Shown in pieces: positions 1-5,995 of a stretch of DNA of 6,417 bases. Positions within the stretch are counted from its first letter, which is position 1, and the number at the start of each line of letters is the position of its first letter. Source of the DNA: Pseudomonadales bacterium (GTDB lineage: Bacteria > Pseudomonadota > Gammaproteobacteria > Pseudomonadales > Litorivicinaceae); assembly GCA_012269655.1 (NCBI GenBank), contig JAAXJV010000059.1:1-6417 (forward strand), in the 5' to 3' direction. The position numbers and the translations under genes were made by a program. The notes below the pieces were generated by a model, which saw nothing but the letters and a program-made list of their open reading frames with translations, did not search any database and was not told where the DNA came from.

Positions 1-3
1 TGT

Positions 4-1086
4 TTATCCGGCTAGCGATTTAAATAATTTGTCATAGTCTGCCTTGATCACGGTGTCCGTGTTAAGCAGTTCTTTTACTTTTCGACAGGCATGAAGAACG
101 GTCGTATGGTCTCGCCCACCAAAGGCCTCACCAATTTCAGGCAAACTATGACTGGTTAGCTCTTTCGCCAATGCCATCGCAATCTGACGTGGCCGCGCGA
201 TAGACCGATTTCTGCGAGCGGATAACAGATCACTGACCTTTAACTTAAAGAAATCCGCTACCACTCGTTGAATGTTGTCCAGACTCACCTGACGATCATG
301 CAGCGCAATCATGTCTTTTAACGTTTCTGCAATGAATTCAATCGTGATCGGCTGATTCAAGAATTTTGAATTAGCAATCACACGTTTTAACGCACCTTCT
401 AGGTCTCGGACGTTGCCTCGGACCTTCTGCGCAATAAAAAATGCACTGTCCCGTTCTAGCTCACAGCCGGCTTCACTGGCTTTATTGATCAAAATAGCCA
501 CGCGGGTCTCAAGCTCTGGAGATTCCAATCGAACGGTTAAGCCCCAACCAAACCGGCTCTTCAGTCGATCTTCCATCCGGTCGATTTCTTTGGGATAACG
601 ATCCGACGTCAGGATGATCTGCTGCCCCCCTTCAAGCAAGGTGTTGAAGGTGTGGAAGAACTCTTCTTGGCTTTTGTCTTTGCCAGCAAAAAATTGAATG
701 TCATCGATCAGCAACGCGTCTACGTTACGATAGACCCGTTTGAAGTCATTGATTGCGTTCAATTGCAGTGCTTTGACCATGTCGGCTACAAAGCGCTCGG
801 AGTGCACGTAAATAATTTTCGCATCCGGGTTTCTGGTCTGAATCTGATTGCCTACCGCATGCATCAAGTGTGTTTTGCCTAACCCCGTATCGCCATATAG
901 AAACAGTGGGTTGTATTCTGCGCCCGGATTCTCGGCCACCCTTTGAGCCGCTGCCCGGGCCAATTGGTTACTTTTCCCTTCGACAAAATTATCAAAGGTG
1001 TGATTGGGGTTGAGCCGACTGGTGTGTTTAACCGACCCTTCGACCTGAACGCGGCTGCCTTTACTTTGGCCCGCACTGGGATCCAC
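4..1086 (-). CDS. dnaA: DnaA replication initiator, C-terminal part (domains III-IV) after an in-frame stop
   Basis: This segment encodes the AAA+ ATPase and DNA-binding portion of DnaA, which binds DnaA boxes and melts the origin. In the 360-residue product, Walker A is GDTGLGKTH (about 65-73), Walker B is LLIDD (125-129), sensor 1 is ILTSD (158-162), the arginine-finger region is RLKSRFGWG (174-182) and the sensor 2 region is NVRDLEGAL (225-233). The domain IV signatures are RSIARPRQ (294-301) and [11 protein letters not shown] (323-333). The stop TAA is at 4-6. The frame is the same as that of the domain I segment upstream, separated by TAG at 1093-1095 and two codons. GTG at 1084-1086 is the first possible restart, six bases after the TAG, but no Shine-Dalgarno sequence precedes it. 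The second Walker A residue is Asp where gammaproteobacterial DnaA usually has Gly; this still fits GxxxxGK[ST]. The family call is certain; whether the segment is translated separately is unknown. Confidence 0.95.
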   Translation of the reverse strand: MDPSAGQSKGSRVQVEGSVKHTSRLNPNHTFDNFVEGKSNQLARAAAQRVAENPGAEYNPLFLYGDTGLGKTHLMHAVGNQIQTRNPDAKIIYVHSERFVADMVKALQLNAINDFKRVYRNVDALLIDDIQFFAGKDKSQEEFFHTFNTLLEGGQQIILTSDRYPKEIDRMEDRLKSRFGWGLTVRLESPELETRVAILINKASEAGCELERDSAFFIAQKVRGNVRDLEGALKRVIANSKFLNQPITIEFIAETLKDMIALHDRQVSLDNIQRVVADFFKLKVSDLLSARRNRSIARPRQIAMALAKELTSHSLPEIGEAFGGRDHTTVLHACRKVKELLNTDTVIKADYDKLFKSLAG

Positions 1087-1092
1087 CGATCG

Positions 1093-1095
1093 CTA
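1093..1095 (-). other. In-frame amber (TAG) codon interrupting dnaA
   Basis: On the plus strand the bases are CTA, read as TAG on the minus strand, preceded by CAA and followed by CGA TCG GTG. Both flanking segments are in the same frame, so this is a nonsense codon and not a frameshift. A CAG (Gln) codon differs by one base and would suit the linker. It lies in domain II, the least conserved part of DnaA. Confidence 0.9.
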
Positions 1096-1383
1096 TTGTA
1101 AGGCTGATACAGTGGTGGCCGGCTTCTGAGTGTCATCAGTAGGGCTTGTGGCTCTCGCAACACTGCCGACTTCTAAGATGACACGCATATCGCCCTGGTC
1201 GTTTACCAGCTCTTTAATACGCGCGAGGTAGCGATCCGTGACCCAATCTTTCACAAACCTATTAGGGGCCAATATCTTTACCCGATCCGAGCTAGGTTCT
1301 ACCTGAAGTGGGCGAATCCAAGTATTAAATTGATCAGAGGGCAGCTCTTGTTCCAAAGATTTTAAGCAAGTGTTCCAAACCAC
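1093..1383 (-). CDS. dnaA: DnaA N-terminal part (domain I and start of the domain II linker), ending at TAG
   Basis: This 96-residue segment matches DnaA domain I, which in E. coli mediates self-association and contacts DnaB helicase and DiaA. Visible signatures are VWNTCLKSLEQELP at the start, F-x-x-WIRPLQ (about 19-27) and APNRFVKDWVTDRYL. The tail, rich in Ala, Thr, Ser and Pro, is a typical variable domain II linker, and the stop falls inside it. I chose GTG at 1381-1383 because the product then begins where DnaA proteins normally begin, and AAGG lies 8 bases upstream. The frame is open further upstream to TTG at 1465-1467, but the extra 28 residues do not resemble DnaA and are probably leader. 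Adding both parts, the TAG and two codons gives about 459 codons, close to the 467 residues of E. coli DnaA. Nothing is missing except the sense codon at the TAG. Confidence 0.85.
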   Translation of the reverse strand: MVWNTCLKSLEQELPSDQFNTWIRPLQVEPSSDRVKILAPNRFVKDWVTDRYLARIKELVNDQGDMRVILEVGSVARATSPTDDTQKPATTVSALQ

Positions 1384-1469
1384 GAAGGAGGCCTTTTTAA
1401 TTCTAGTTAGTGATCTACCAATCTCGAAAAAGTCCGGCAGATGAAGCATGGCGATAGAGTCTGCCAAAC

Positions 1470-1478
1470 TTATTCACA
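1470..1478 (+). promoter_or_regulatory. DnaA box TTATTCACA
   Basis: Perfect match to TTATNCACA, 87 bases upstream of the chosen dnaA GTG. Together with the preceding AAAC it forms a 13-mer that recurs exactly at 5756-5768. Confidence 0.8.
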
Positions 1479-1564
1479 GGGACAAGAGCTTTTTCATATT
1501 TTTTCACTCGAAACACCTAACTCTATGTTTTTAATGAACTAAAATTTTTAATCCTGTATAATTC

Positions 1565-1573
1565 TGTGGATAA
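1565..1573 (-). promoter_or_regulatory. DnaA box TTATCCACA
   Basis: The plus strand reads TGTGGATAA, a perfect consensus box on the minus strand. It is flanked by TGTATAA at 1555-1561 and 1576-1582, exactly 21 bp apart. Confidence 0.8.
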
Positions 1574-1619
1574 CTTGTATAAAAACAGCAGCCATTTGAC
1601 CGCCACTGGGTTCGGCGCG

Positions 1620-1628
1620 TGTGGATAA
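1620..1628 (-). promoter_or_regulatory. DnaA box TTATCCACA
   Basis: The plus strand reads TGTGGATAA. Like the box at 1565, it is preceded by CAAG on its own strand. The box lies about 30 bp upstream of the proposed rpmH promoter, so bound DnaA could influence rpmH transcription (inference). Confidence 0.8.
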
Positions 1629-1659
1629 CTTGATTTGTGTGGAAAACCACTCGAACTGC

Positions 1660-1688
1660 TTGCAATGACTCGCCTGAAGCCGTATATT
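1660..1688 (+). promoter_or_regulatory. Putative sigma-70 promoter for rpmH operon
   Basis: TTGCAA at 1660-1665 (4 of 6 to TTGACA) and TATATT at 1683-1688 (5 of 6 to TATAAT) are separated by 17 bp. This predicts a transcript start near 1695 and a leader of about 37 nt before the rpmH GTG. It is a pattern match only. Confidence 0.5.
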
Positions 1689-1731
1689 TCGCGCCCACTT
1701 TTGCGCACCAGCGCACAACGAGGAAATATTT

Positions 1732-1866
1732 GTGAAACGTACATTCCAACCCAGCGTTATCAAGCGTAAGCGCACCCACGGTTTCCGTGCTCGCATGGCA
1801 ACCAAGAACGGCCGTCTGGTACTCAAGCGCCGTCGCGCCAAAGGCCGCAAGGTACTCAGCGCTTAA
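1732..1866 (+). CDS. rpmH: 50S ribosomal protein L34
   Basis: The 44-residue, very basic product begins MKRTFQPS and contains the L34 signatures [12 protein letters not shown] and [14 protein letters not shown]; 44-46 residues is the usual length. L34 is a small component of the large ribosomal subunit bound to 23S rRNA. The start is GTG at 1732-1734, with GAGGA at 1720-1724 as a well-spaced Shine-Dalgarno sequence; the stop TAA is at 1864-1866. It is divergent from dnaA and is the first gene of the plus-strand cluster. The likely rnpA start is one base after its stop, and an inverted repeat covers this junction. The gene is too short for length-filtered gene calls, but the match to L34 is unmistakable. 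Confidence 0.97.
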   Translation: MKRTFQPSVIKRKRTHGFRARMATKNGRLVLKRRRAKGRKVLSA

Positions 1867-1880
1867 TTTGATTAAGCGCT
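1858..1880 (+). repeat. Perfect 9-bp inverted repeat at the rpmH stop / rnpA start
   Basis: The arms AGCGCTTAA (1858-1866) and TTAAGCGCT (1872-1880) are perfect complements around the 5-nt loop TTTGA. The left arm ends with the rpmH stop codon TAA, and the loop contains the proposed rnpA start TTG (1868-1870). No T tract follows, so it is not a standard intrinsic terminator. It could form an mRNA hairpin that limits rnpA initiation or stabilises the rpmH 3' end (inference). Confidence 0.75.
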
Positions 1881-2224
1881 CGCCACTGCCGTTGCGTGGC
1901 TCTGTACAATTCCAAGACGTCTTTTCGAATGCAGATTCACGTCAGCATTCAAAAGACGTTTTAGTGTTGGTAAAGAAAAATTCTTGCACTAGACACCGAA
2001 TCGGTTTGATTACCTCTAAAAAGAAGTTGCGCCGCGCAGTTGACCGCAACCGATTTAGACGAATCGCTCGCGCATCGTTACAAACCTTAGATACGAACGC
2101 CGGGCTTGACGTGATCTTTATGGCCAAAGCGCCAATAGCGGATTTACATCAAGCGACCTGTTCTAATCGACTGGGACAGCAACTGTTAAAAGCGGTCTCG
2201 AAGGCGACCCCCAAAGCACAATGA
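1868..2224 (+). CDS. rnpA: Ribonuclease P protein component
   Basis: The product, about 118 residues and basic, is the protein subunit of RNase P, which with the M1 RNA removes 5' leaders from pre-tRNAs. The core signature [19 protein letters not shown] (about 44-62) contains the conserved RNR motif (R60-N61-R62), followed by FRRIARASL. The N-terminal element FQDVF (15-19) matches the usual F-x-x-VF position. The start is not certain. TTG at 1868, one base after the rpmH stop, gives a normal family length, but no good Shine-Dalgarno sequence precedes it (AAGG at 1849-1852 is too far) and the codon lies in a hairpin loop, so translation may be coupled to rpmH. The frame stays open upstream to 1787, but that part is rpmH in another frame. 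The stop TGA overlaps the yidD ATG (ATGA). Confidence 0.93.
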   Translation: MIKRSPLPLRGSVQFQDVFSNADSRQHSKDVLVLVKKNSCTRHRIGLITSKKKLRRAVDRNRFRRIARASLQTLDTNAGLDVIFMAKAPIADLHQATCSNRLGQQLLKAVSKATPKAQ

Positions 2225-2466
2225 TCGACAAGGTCCTTAAATGGATTTTTAGGCGATTGGTTCGTGGCTATCAGCTGGTCATCTCTCCACTTTTGGGTCC
2301 GCGCTGCCGTTATCTACCGACATGTAGCGAATATGCCCTTGAAGCTGTGGAGATTCACGGCATACTGCGGGGCGCTTTACTAACAATCCGGCGAATAGGC
2401 CGATGCCACCCTGGTGCACCAGGAGGCTTAGATCCAGTACCGACAAAAACGGACACTGACGAGTAA
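2221..2466 (+). CDS. yidD: YidD family membrane protein insertion efficiency factor
   Basis: The 81-residue product matches the YidD family: an amphipathic N-terminus ([17 protein letters not shown]), then [22 protein letters not shown], a HG motif with glycine spacing, and [14 protein letters not shown]. Cysteines at 29, 35 and 62 are at family positions. YidD sits at the inner face of the cytoplasmic membrane and assists YidC-dependent insertion of membrane proteins; its exact mechanism is not well established. The ATG overlaps the rnpA stop by four bases (ATGA), which suggests translational coupling, and no strong ribosome binding site is visible. The acidic tail KTDTDE is a normal short variable end. 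yidC begins four bases after the stop, the usual arrangement. Confidence 0.95.
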   Translation: MIDKVLKWIFRRLVRGYQLVISPLLGPRCRYLPTCSEYALEAVEIHGILRGALLTIRRIGRCHPGAPGGLDPVPTKTDTDE

Positions 2467-2470
2467 AAAC

Positions 2471-4165
2471 ATGGATATCCAAAGAATCGTATTAGGTGGC
2501 GCCCTCGCCGTAACTACATATCTGTTGATATTGCAGTGGAATCAGGATTACGGCCAACCCGAGGTGGTGCCGACTACAGCTGAACAGCCTGCGGCGGTAT
2601 CTCGCGATTCGGTATCATTAGATGCCCCTGCAACCCCAACCTCTACATCGTCTGATGCCTTGCCCTCTGGCACGGCGACCACTGCCCCAGCCGTCAGCAT
2701 CGATGACACCACCCGTACCAACGAATGGGTTATTGAATCCGATACACTCCGGTTGACAATTGACCTGAACGGCGGCGACGTTGTCCGCAGTGAATTAATT
2801 CAATACCCCATTGTTCAAGCTCGTCCAGACCTTGCATTTGCTCTGTTGGATAACCGTGAGCGCACTTACTTGGCCCAATCTGGCCTAACCCAGATCGATA
2901 CCGCCGAAGGCCGTCCTCTATACCAACCTGCAAGTGATGTGCAGGTGATGCGAAACGATCGGTTAGAAGTTCCTTTGGTGTGGGAAAACGATCAGGTTCG
3001 TGTCACTAAGACTTTTACCCTGCAACAGGGCTCTCACACGGTCGAGGTGACTCATCAGGTCGAAAACCTATCAGCAGAGCCGCTGCGCACGGCACCTTTT
3101 TTGCAGCTGAAGCGTGACAACTCTACTGATCCGTCTACCCAGACCAGCATGGGTGTTCAGGCATTCTTAGGCTATGCGCTGAAAACCGCTGAAGAACGTT
3201 ACTTTAAAATTGATCTGGATGAAGTGGCTGACCGTCCTTACATTGCGGGTGTAAATACAGACTTACAAACGCAATCCGTTGCCGGTTCATACCTAGCCTT
3301 GGTCCAGCACTACTTTGTTTCCGCCTGGGTCCCCAATGCGGCCGATCAGCCGATTTATAGCTTCACCCAAACCGCCGCGGGCGATAATGTCGGTCGAATT
3401 GTCGGCCAAGCCGTTCAACTAGCACCCGGTCAATCCACCACATTTACGGCTAATCTATACACGGGCCCCAAAGATCAGGACACACTCGAAAGCCTGTCTG
3501 ATGGTTTAAACCTGACCGTCGACTACGGATGGCTTTGGTTTATTTCTCAGCCGATCTTTATTGTTCTGAGTTTCCTACAGGAGTACTTGGGCAACTGGGG
3601 TCTCTCGATCATGGCGGTGACTTTGTTAGTTAAGTTGGCATTCTTTAAATTGTCCGCATCTGCCTATGCATCAATGGCCAGGATGCGTAAATTTACGCCG
3701 GAAATGACCCGCTTGCGTGAGCTATACGGCGATGACAAACAGCGTCTATCAAAAGAAATGATGGATCTGTACAAAAAAGAAAAAATTAATCCACTAGGCG
3801 GCTGCTTGCCCATCTTGGTCCAGATGCCGGTTTTCTTGGCCCTTTATTGGGTGTTGCTAGAATCTGTCGAACTTCGCCACGCGCCGTTCTTCCTGTGGAT
3901 CACAGACTTGTCGGTCAAGGATCCTTACTTTGTCTTGCCTCTGTTGATGGGCATTTCTATGTTCATCCAACAGATGCTGAACCCAACACCACCCGATCCC
4001 ATGCAAGCGAAAATTATGCGCATCATGCCGGTCGCCTTTACTTTCTTCTTCCTTTGGTTCCCGGCTGGCTTGGTTCTGTACTGGGTCACCAACAACGTCT
4101 TGTCGATTGCCCAGCAATACGTCATTACCAAGCGTATTGAACAAGGCGACGCCGACACCGCCTAA
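2471..4165 (+). CDS. yidC: Membrane protein insertase YidC (Oxa1 family)
   Basis: This 564-residue protein inserts and folds inner-membrane proteins, alone or with SecYEG. The gram-negative layout is clear. A signal-anchor helix is at about 5-22, followed by a low-complexity Thr/Ser/Ala/Pro linker and a long periplasmic beta domain to about 345. The Oxa1 core then contains GNWGLSIMAV (374-383), SMARMRKF, KEKINPLGGCLPILVQMP, a helix from about 486 and the C-terminal helices with FFFLWFPAGLVLYWVTNN. K388 aligns with E. coli R366, the positive residue of the hydrophilic groove; I believe Lys is common there in related bacteria. The C-terminus is short and ends soon after the last helix. The ATG follows the yidD stop by four bases with only a weak GAG as ribosome binding site. 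The stop TAA overlaps the mnmE ATG by one base (TAATG). Confidence 0.98.
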   Translation: MDIQRIVLGGALAVTTYLLILQWNQDYGQPEVVPTTAEQPAAVSRDSVSLDAPATPTSTSSDALPSGTATTAPAVSIDDTTRTNEWVIESDTLRLTIDLNGGDVVRSELIQYPIVQARPDLAFALLDNRERTYLAQSGLTQIDTAEGRPLYQPASDVQVMRNDRLEVPLVWENDQVRVTKTFTLQQGSHTVEVTHQVENLSAEPLRTAPFLQLKRDNSTDPSTQTSMGVQAFLGYALKTAEERYFKIDLDEVADRPYIAGVNTDLQTQSVAGSYLALVQHYFVSAWVPNAADQPIYSFTQTAAGDNVGRIVGQAVQLAPGQSTTFTANLYTGPKDQDTLESLSDGLNLTVDYGWLWFISQPIFIVLSFLQEYLGNWGLSIMAVTLLVKLAFFKLSASAYASMARMRKFTPEMTRLRELYGDDKQRLSKEMMDLYKKEKINPLGGCLPILVQMPVFLALYWVLLESVELRHAPFFLWITDLSVKDPYFVLPLLMGISMFIQQMLNPTPPDPMQAKIMRIMPVAFTFFFLWFPAGLVLYWVTNNVLSIAQQYVITKRIEQGDADTA

Positions 4166-5484
4166 TGGTCGACACCATAGCGGCTATTGCGACGGCACCT
4201 GGGATGGGTGCCGTTGGCGTGGTCAAACTGGCCGGACCAGATACCGAAGCCATCGCGAGTGCATTAGGCCTACCTTGCCAACCTAGGCTGGCTAAACTTT
4301 GCACCATCAAAGACATCGAATCGAACCCGATCGATACGGGATTGGTTCTTTATTTTCCTGCGCCACATTCCTATACCGGCGACAGCACTCTGGAATTCCA
4401 TGGTCACGGCGGTCCAGTGGTATTGGATCAGGTGTTAAACCGCTTTATTCAGTGCGGTGCCAGAATTGCTCGGCCAGGGGAATTCAGCGAGCGGGCCTTT
4501 CTCAATGACAAATTGGACCTCGCACAGGCTGAAGCCGTTGCAGATTTGATTTCTGCCTCCAGTGCGCAAGCAGCACAGCGCGCGATGCAATCACTGCAAG
4601 GTGAATTTAGTCACGCTGTAAACGCCCTACATGACGAAATTGTTCGCCTCAGGGTTTACGTTGAGGCCGCCATTGATTTTCCTGAAGAAGAAATTGATTT
4701 TCTAGCTGACGGTCAGGTCAGTCAGCAATTACACACCATCGAACACGACCTTGAGCATTTGCGACAAAATGCTCGCGCCGGCCAACGTTATAACGAAGGC
4801 ATTCAAATCGTATTGGTCGGCAAACCCAATGCTGGCAAATCCAGTTTGCTCAACGCCCTGTCTGGCCAAAACATCGCTATCGTTACTGATCAAGCAGGTA
4901 CTACCCGAGACGTATTAAAGGAACGCATCGTACTCGATGGCATTCCTTGCGAGATTTTGGATACCGCCGGTTTGCGTGAAACCCTAGATCCTATCGAAGC
5001 GGAAGGCGTTAAGCGTGCGAAAAAAGCCATGCAGACTGCCGACCTTATTCTATTTTTAGCCGATCCGACCGAGTCCTCAGATCAGTTGAATCGGGATTTA
5101 TCAGAACTACTCGATGGCCAGGTACCGGATCTTGTCTTGTTTAATAAAACAGACCTATGCCCGGCCTTTGAATTTCCCAACTCACTCTCTATTTCGGCTA
5201 AAACAGGAGCGGGTTTGGATGAGTTAATCCAGTACATTGTTCATACCACGGGCGCTGATCAGGGTGAGGCAAAATTCTTAGCTCGCACCCGTCATCTCGA
5301 TGCTCTTGCTCAATGCCAAGTCGCCTTGGACCAGGCTCGCATACAGCTCGATACCGCAAGCGCTGGAGAACTGTTAGCCGAGGATTTGCGGTACGCGCAT
5401 GAACATCTAGGTGACATCACGGGTCGTATGACGGCAGATGACCTGCTGGGCGAAATTTTTTCTAGTTTTTGCATCGGCAAATAG
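4165..5484 (+). CDS. mnmE: tRNA uridine-5-carboxymethylaminomethyl(34) synthesis GTPase MnmE
   Basis: MnmE (TrmE) is a GTPase that works with the FAD enzyme MnmG to modify the wobble uridine U34 of certain tRNAs. The 439-residue product has the N-terminal folate-binding domain (IAAIATAPGMGAVGVVKLAG at the start, GHGGPVVLD, RPGEFSERAFLNDKLDLAQAEA) and a helical domain with YVEAAIDFPEEEIDF. The inserted G domain has G1 GKPNAGKSS (219-227), G2 TTRD (246-249), G3 DTAG (266-269) and G4 NKTD (327-330). It ends in the invariant FCIGK (435-439) with the functional cysteine at 437. It is slightly shorter than the 454-residue E. coli protein. The ATG overlaps the yidC stop and has no clear ribosome binding site, so coupled translation is likely. 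The stop is TAG, which shows that TAG is a normal terminator in this genome. Confidence 0.98.
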   Translation: MVDTIAAIATAPGMGAVGVVKLAGPDTEAIASALGLPCQPRLAKLCTIKDIESNPIDTGLVLYFPAPHSYTGDSTLEFHGHGGPVVLDQVLNRFIQCGARIARPGEFSERAFLNDKLDLAQAEAVADLISASSAQAAQRAMQSLQGEFSHAVNALHDEIVRLRVYVEAAIDFPEEEIDFLADGQVSQQLHTIEHDLEHLRQNARAGQRYNEGIQIVLVGKPNAGKSSLLNALSGQNIAIVTDQAGTTRDVLKERIVLDGIPCEILDTAGLRETLDPIEAEGVKRAKKAMQTADLILFLADPTESSDQLNRDLSELLDGQVPDLVLFNKTDLCPAFEFPNSLSISAKTGAGLDELIQYIVHTTGADQGEAKFLARTRHLDALAQCQVALDQARIQLDTASAGELLAEDLRYAHEHLGDITGRMTADDLLGEIFSSFCIGK

Positions 5485-5488
5485 ATTA

Positions 5489-5800
5489 TCACCGAGCTTT
5501 ACGACCTACCTTTACCCGTGTGTATTGGGTTTTACAGTAACCTCTTTGCACATCTGGACTGCGAAGCGCCCTGTGCTTTGTTTTACGACCAGACACTCGA
5601 GCCCGCCATAACCTAAACGATGACGGTTTCAATTCCGCTCTCATCAACTGAATGACTGCGGCTTCGGATAATCCATAATCCTCTTCAATCGCTTCAAAGG
5701 GCGTTCTGTCTTCCCAAGCCATTTCGATGATCCGAGATCGATCTGTTTCAGATAAAAACTTATTCACAAGGTTTTCATTACCCCTAACTCGAGTATTCAC
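5489..5800 (-). CDS. DUF2805 / TIGR03643 family small basic protein
   Basis: The protein has no known function. The core FLSETDRSRIIEMAWEDRTP, then FEAIEEDYGLSEAAVIQLM, ELKPSSFRLWRARVSGRKTKHR is what I recall of the DUF2805 (TIGR03643) family, found in many marine and other proteobacteria and in Bacteroidetes. Residues about 33-57 look like a helix-turn-helix and the second half is rich in Arg and Lys, so nucleic-acid binding is plausible (inference). The 23 residues after GRKTKHRALR appear to be a basic C-terminal extension. The start is uncertain: GTG at 5798-5800 has no ribosome binding site, while GTG at 5765-5767 has AGGGG about 13 bases upstream and would leave 92 residues. A perfect DnaA box overlaps the second GTG. 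The stop TGA is four bases from the mnmE stop, tail to tail, with no terminator between. It flanks the origin-like region, as mioC does in E. coli, but is read away from it. Confidence 0.8.
   Translation of the reverse strand: MNTRVRGNENLVNKFLSETDRSRIIEMAWEDRTPFEAIEEDYGLSEAAVIQLMRAELKPSSFRLWRARVSGRKTKHRALRSPDVQRGYCKTQYTRVKVGRKAR
5760..5768 (+). promoter_or_regulatory. DnaA box TTATTCACA inside the 5' end of the DUF2805 gene
   Basis: Perfect consensus. The reverse strand supplies codons GTG-AAT-AA of the small gene, including its alternative start. The 13-mer AAAC plus box equals that at 1466-1478. Confidence 0.75.
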
Positions 5801-5868
5801 GGGCTAATCAAAGCCGTTTACAAAACTGTCCACTGCCTGGCTGACTGAGTTATTGCTCGAGTTAAGCC

Positions 5869-5877
5869 TGTGGGTAA
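5869..5877 (-). promoter_or_regulatory. Degenerate DnaA box TTACCCACA
   Basis: The plus strand reads TGTGGGTAA, one mismatch to consensus. It lies in the gene-free region between the DUF2805 gene and mnmG. Confidence 0.45.
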
Positions 5878-5939
5878 TGTATTGAGCTCACGACAGAACA
5901 ACACAAGGGGTAAGTCTGTGGATGCTTTTGCGAATAAAG

Positions 5940-5948
5940 TTATCCACC
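5940..5948 (+). promoter_or_regulatory. Degenerate DnaA box TTATCCACC
   Basis: One mismatch at the last base. It is preceded by AAG, as are the TTATCCACA boxes at 1565 and 1620, and is the box nearest the A+T-rich stretch. Confidence 0.5.
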
Positions 5949-5975
5949 AAGCATCTACATCTCATGTGCCGGTTT

Positions 5976-5995
5976 AACACGGGCAACCCCGTGTT
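5976..5995 (+). repeat. Perfect hairpin in the origin-like region
   Basis: The arms AACACGGG (5976-5983) and CCCGTGTT (5988-5995) are perfect complements around the loop CAAC. No T tract follows on either strand, so it is not an obvious terminator. It lies between the DnaA boxes and the A+T-rich stretch and is a G+C-rich island there. It could be a protein-binding palindrome or a structural element (inference). Confidence 0.7.

Larger units (their letters stand above)
1470..1646. promoter_or_regulatory. DnaA-box cluster with A+T-rich core between dnaA and rpmH (origin-like and/or dnaA autoregulatory region)
   Basis: The dnaA-rpmH intergenic region holds three perfect TTATNCACA boxes: 1470-1478 (plus), 1565-1573 (minus) and 1620-1628 (minus). 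A one-mismatch box, TGTGGAAAA, lies at 1638-1646. The DNA between the first two boxes, especially about 1494-1564, is visibly A+T-rich. Pseudomonas chromosomal origins lie between dnaA and rpmH, and DnaA boxes here are also known to autoregulate dnaA, so either role is possible. There is no GATC site. I found no convincing dnaA promoter on the minus strand. Confidence 0.7.

Noticed and set aside
652..882. Plus-strand open frames of 60-80 codons within dnaA, and similar antisense frames within yidC and mnmE
   Set aside because: They lie opposite strongly conserved coding sequence, resemble no known family and have no ribosome binding sites.
1079..1092. GGATCC and CGATCG near the dnaA stop as traces of a cloning artefact
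   Set aside because: Six-base sites of this kind are expected by chance, and the reading frame continues cleanly through them.
1384..1467. In-frame extension of DnaA upstream to TTG at 1465-1467
   Set aside because: The extra 28 residues do not resemble DnaA, no ribosome binding site precedes the TTG, and GTG at 1381-1383 places the start at the usual family position.
1523..1850. Three overlapping minus-strand open frames across the dnaA-rpmH gap and rpmH
   Set aside because: They run antisense to rpmH and through promoter and DnaA-box sequence, with no recognisable protein features.
1787..1867. RnpA start at ATG 1787, inside rpmH
   Set aside because: This stretch is rpmH read in another frame; RnpA proteins start close to the F-x-x-VF element, so TTG 1868 fits better.
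1858..1900. rpmH/rnpA hairpin as an intrinsic terminator
   Set aside because: No T tract follows the stem, and rnpA coding sequence continues directly.
5949..5970. Possible DnaA-trio element after the TTATCCACC box
   Set aside because: The CAT/CTA trinucleotides do not form a regular run of the expected repeat.
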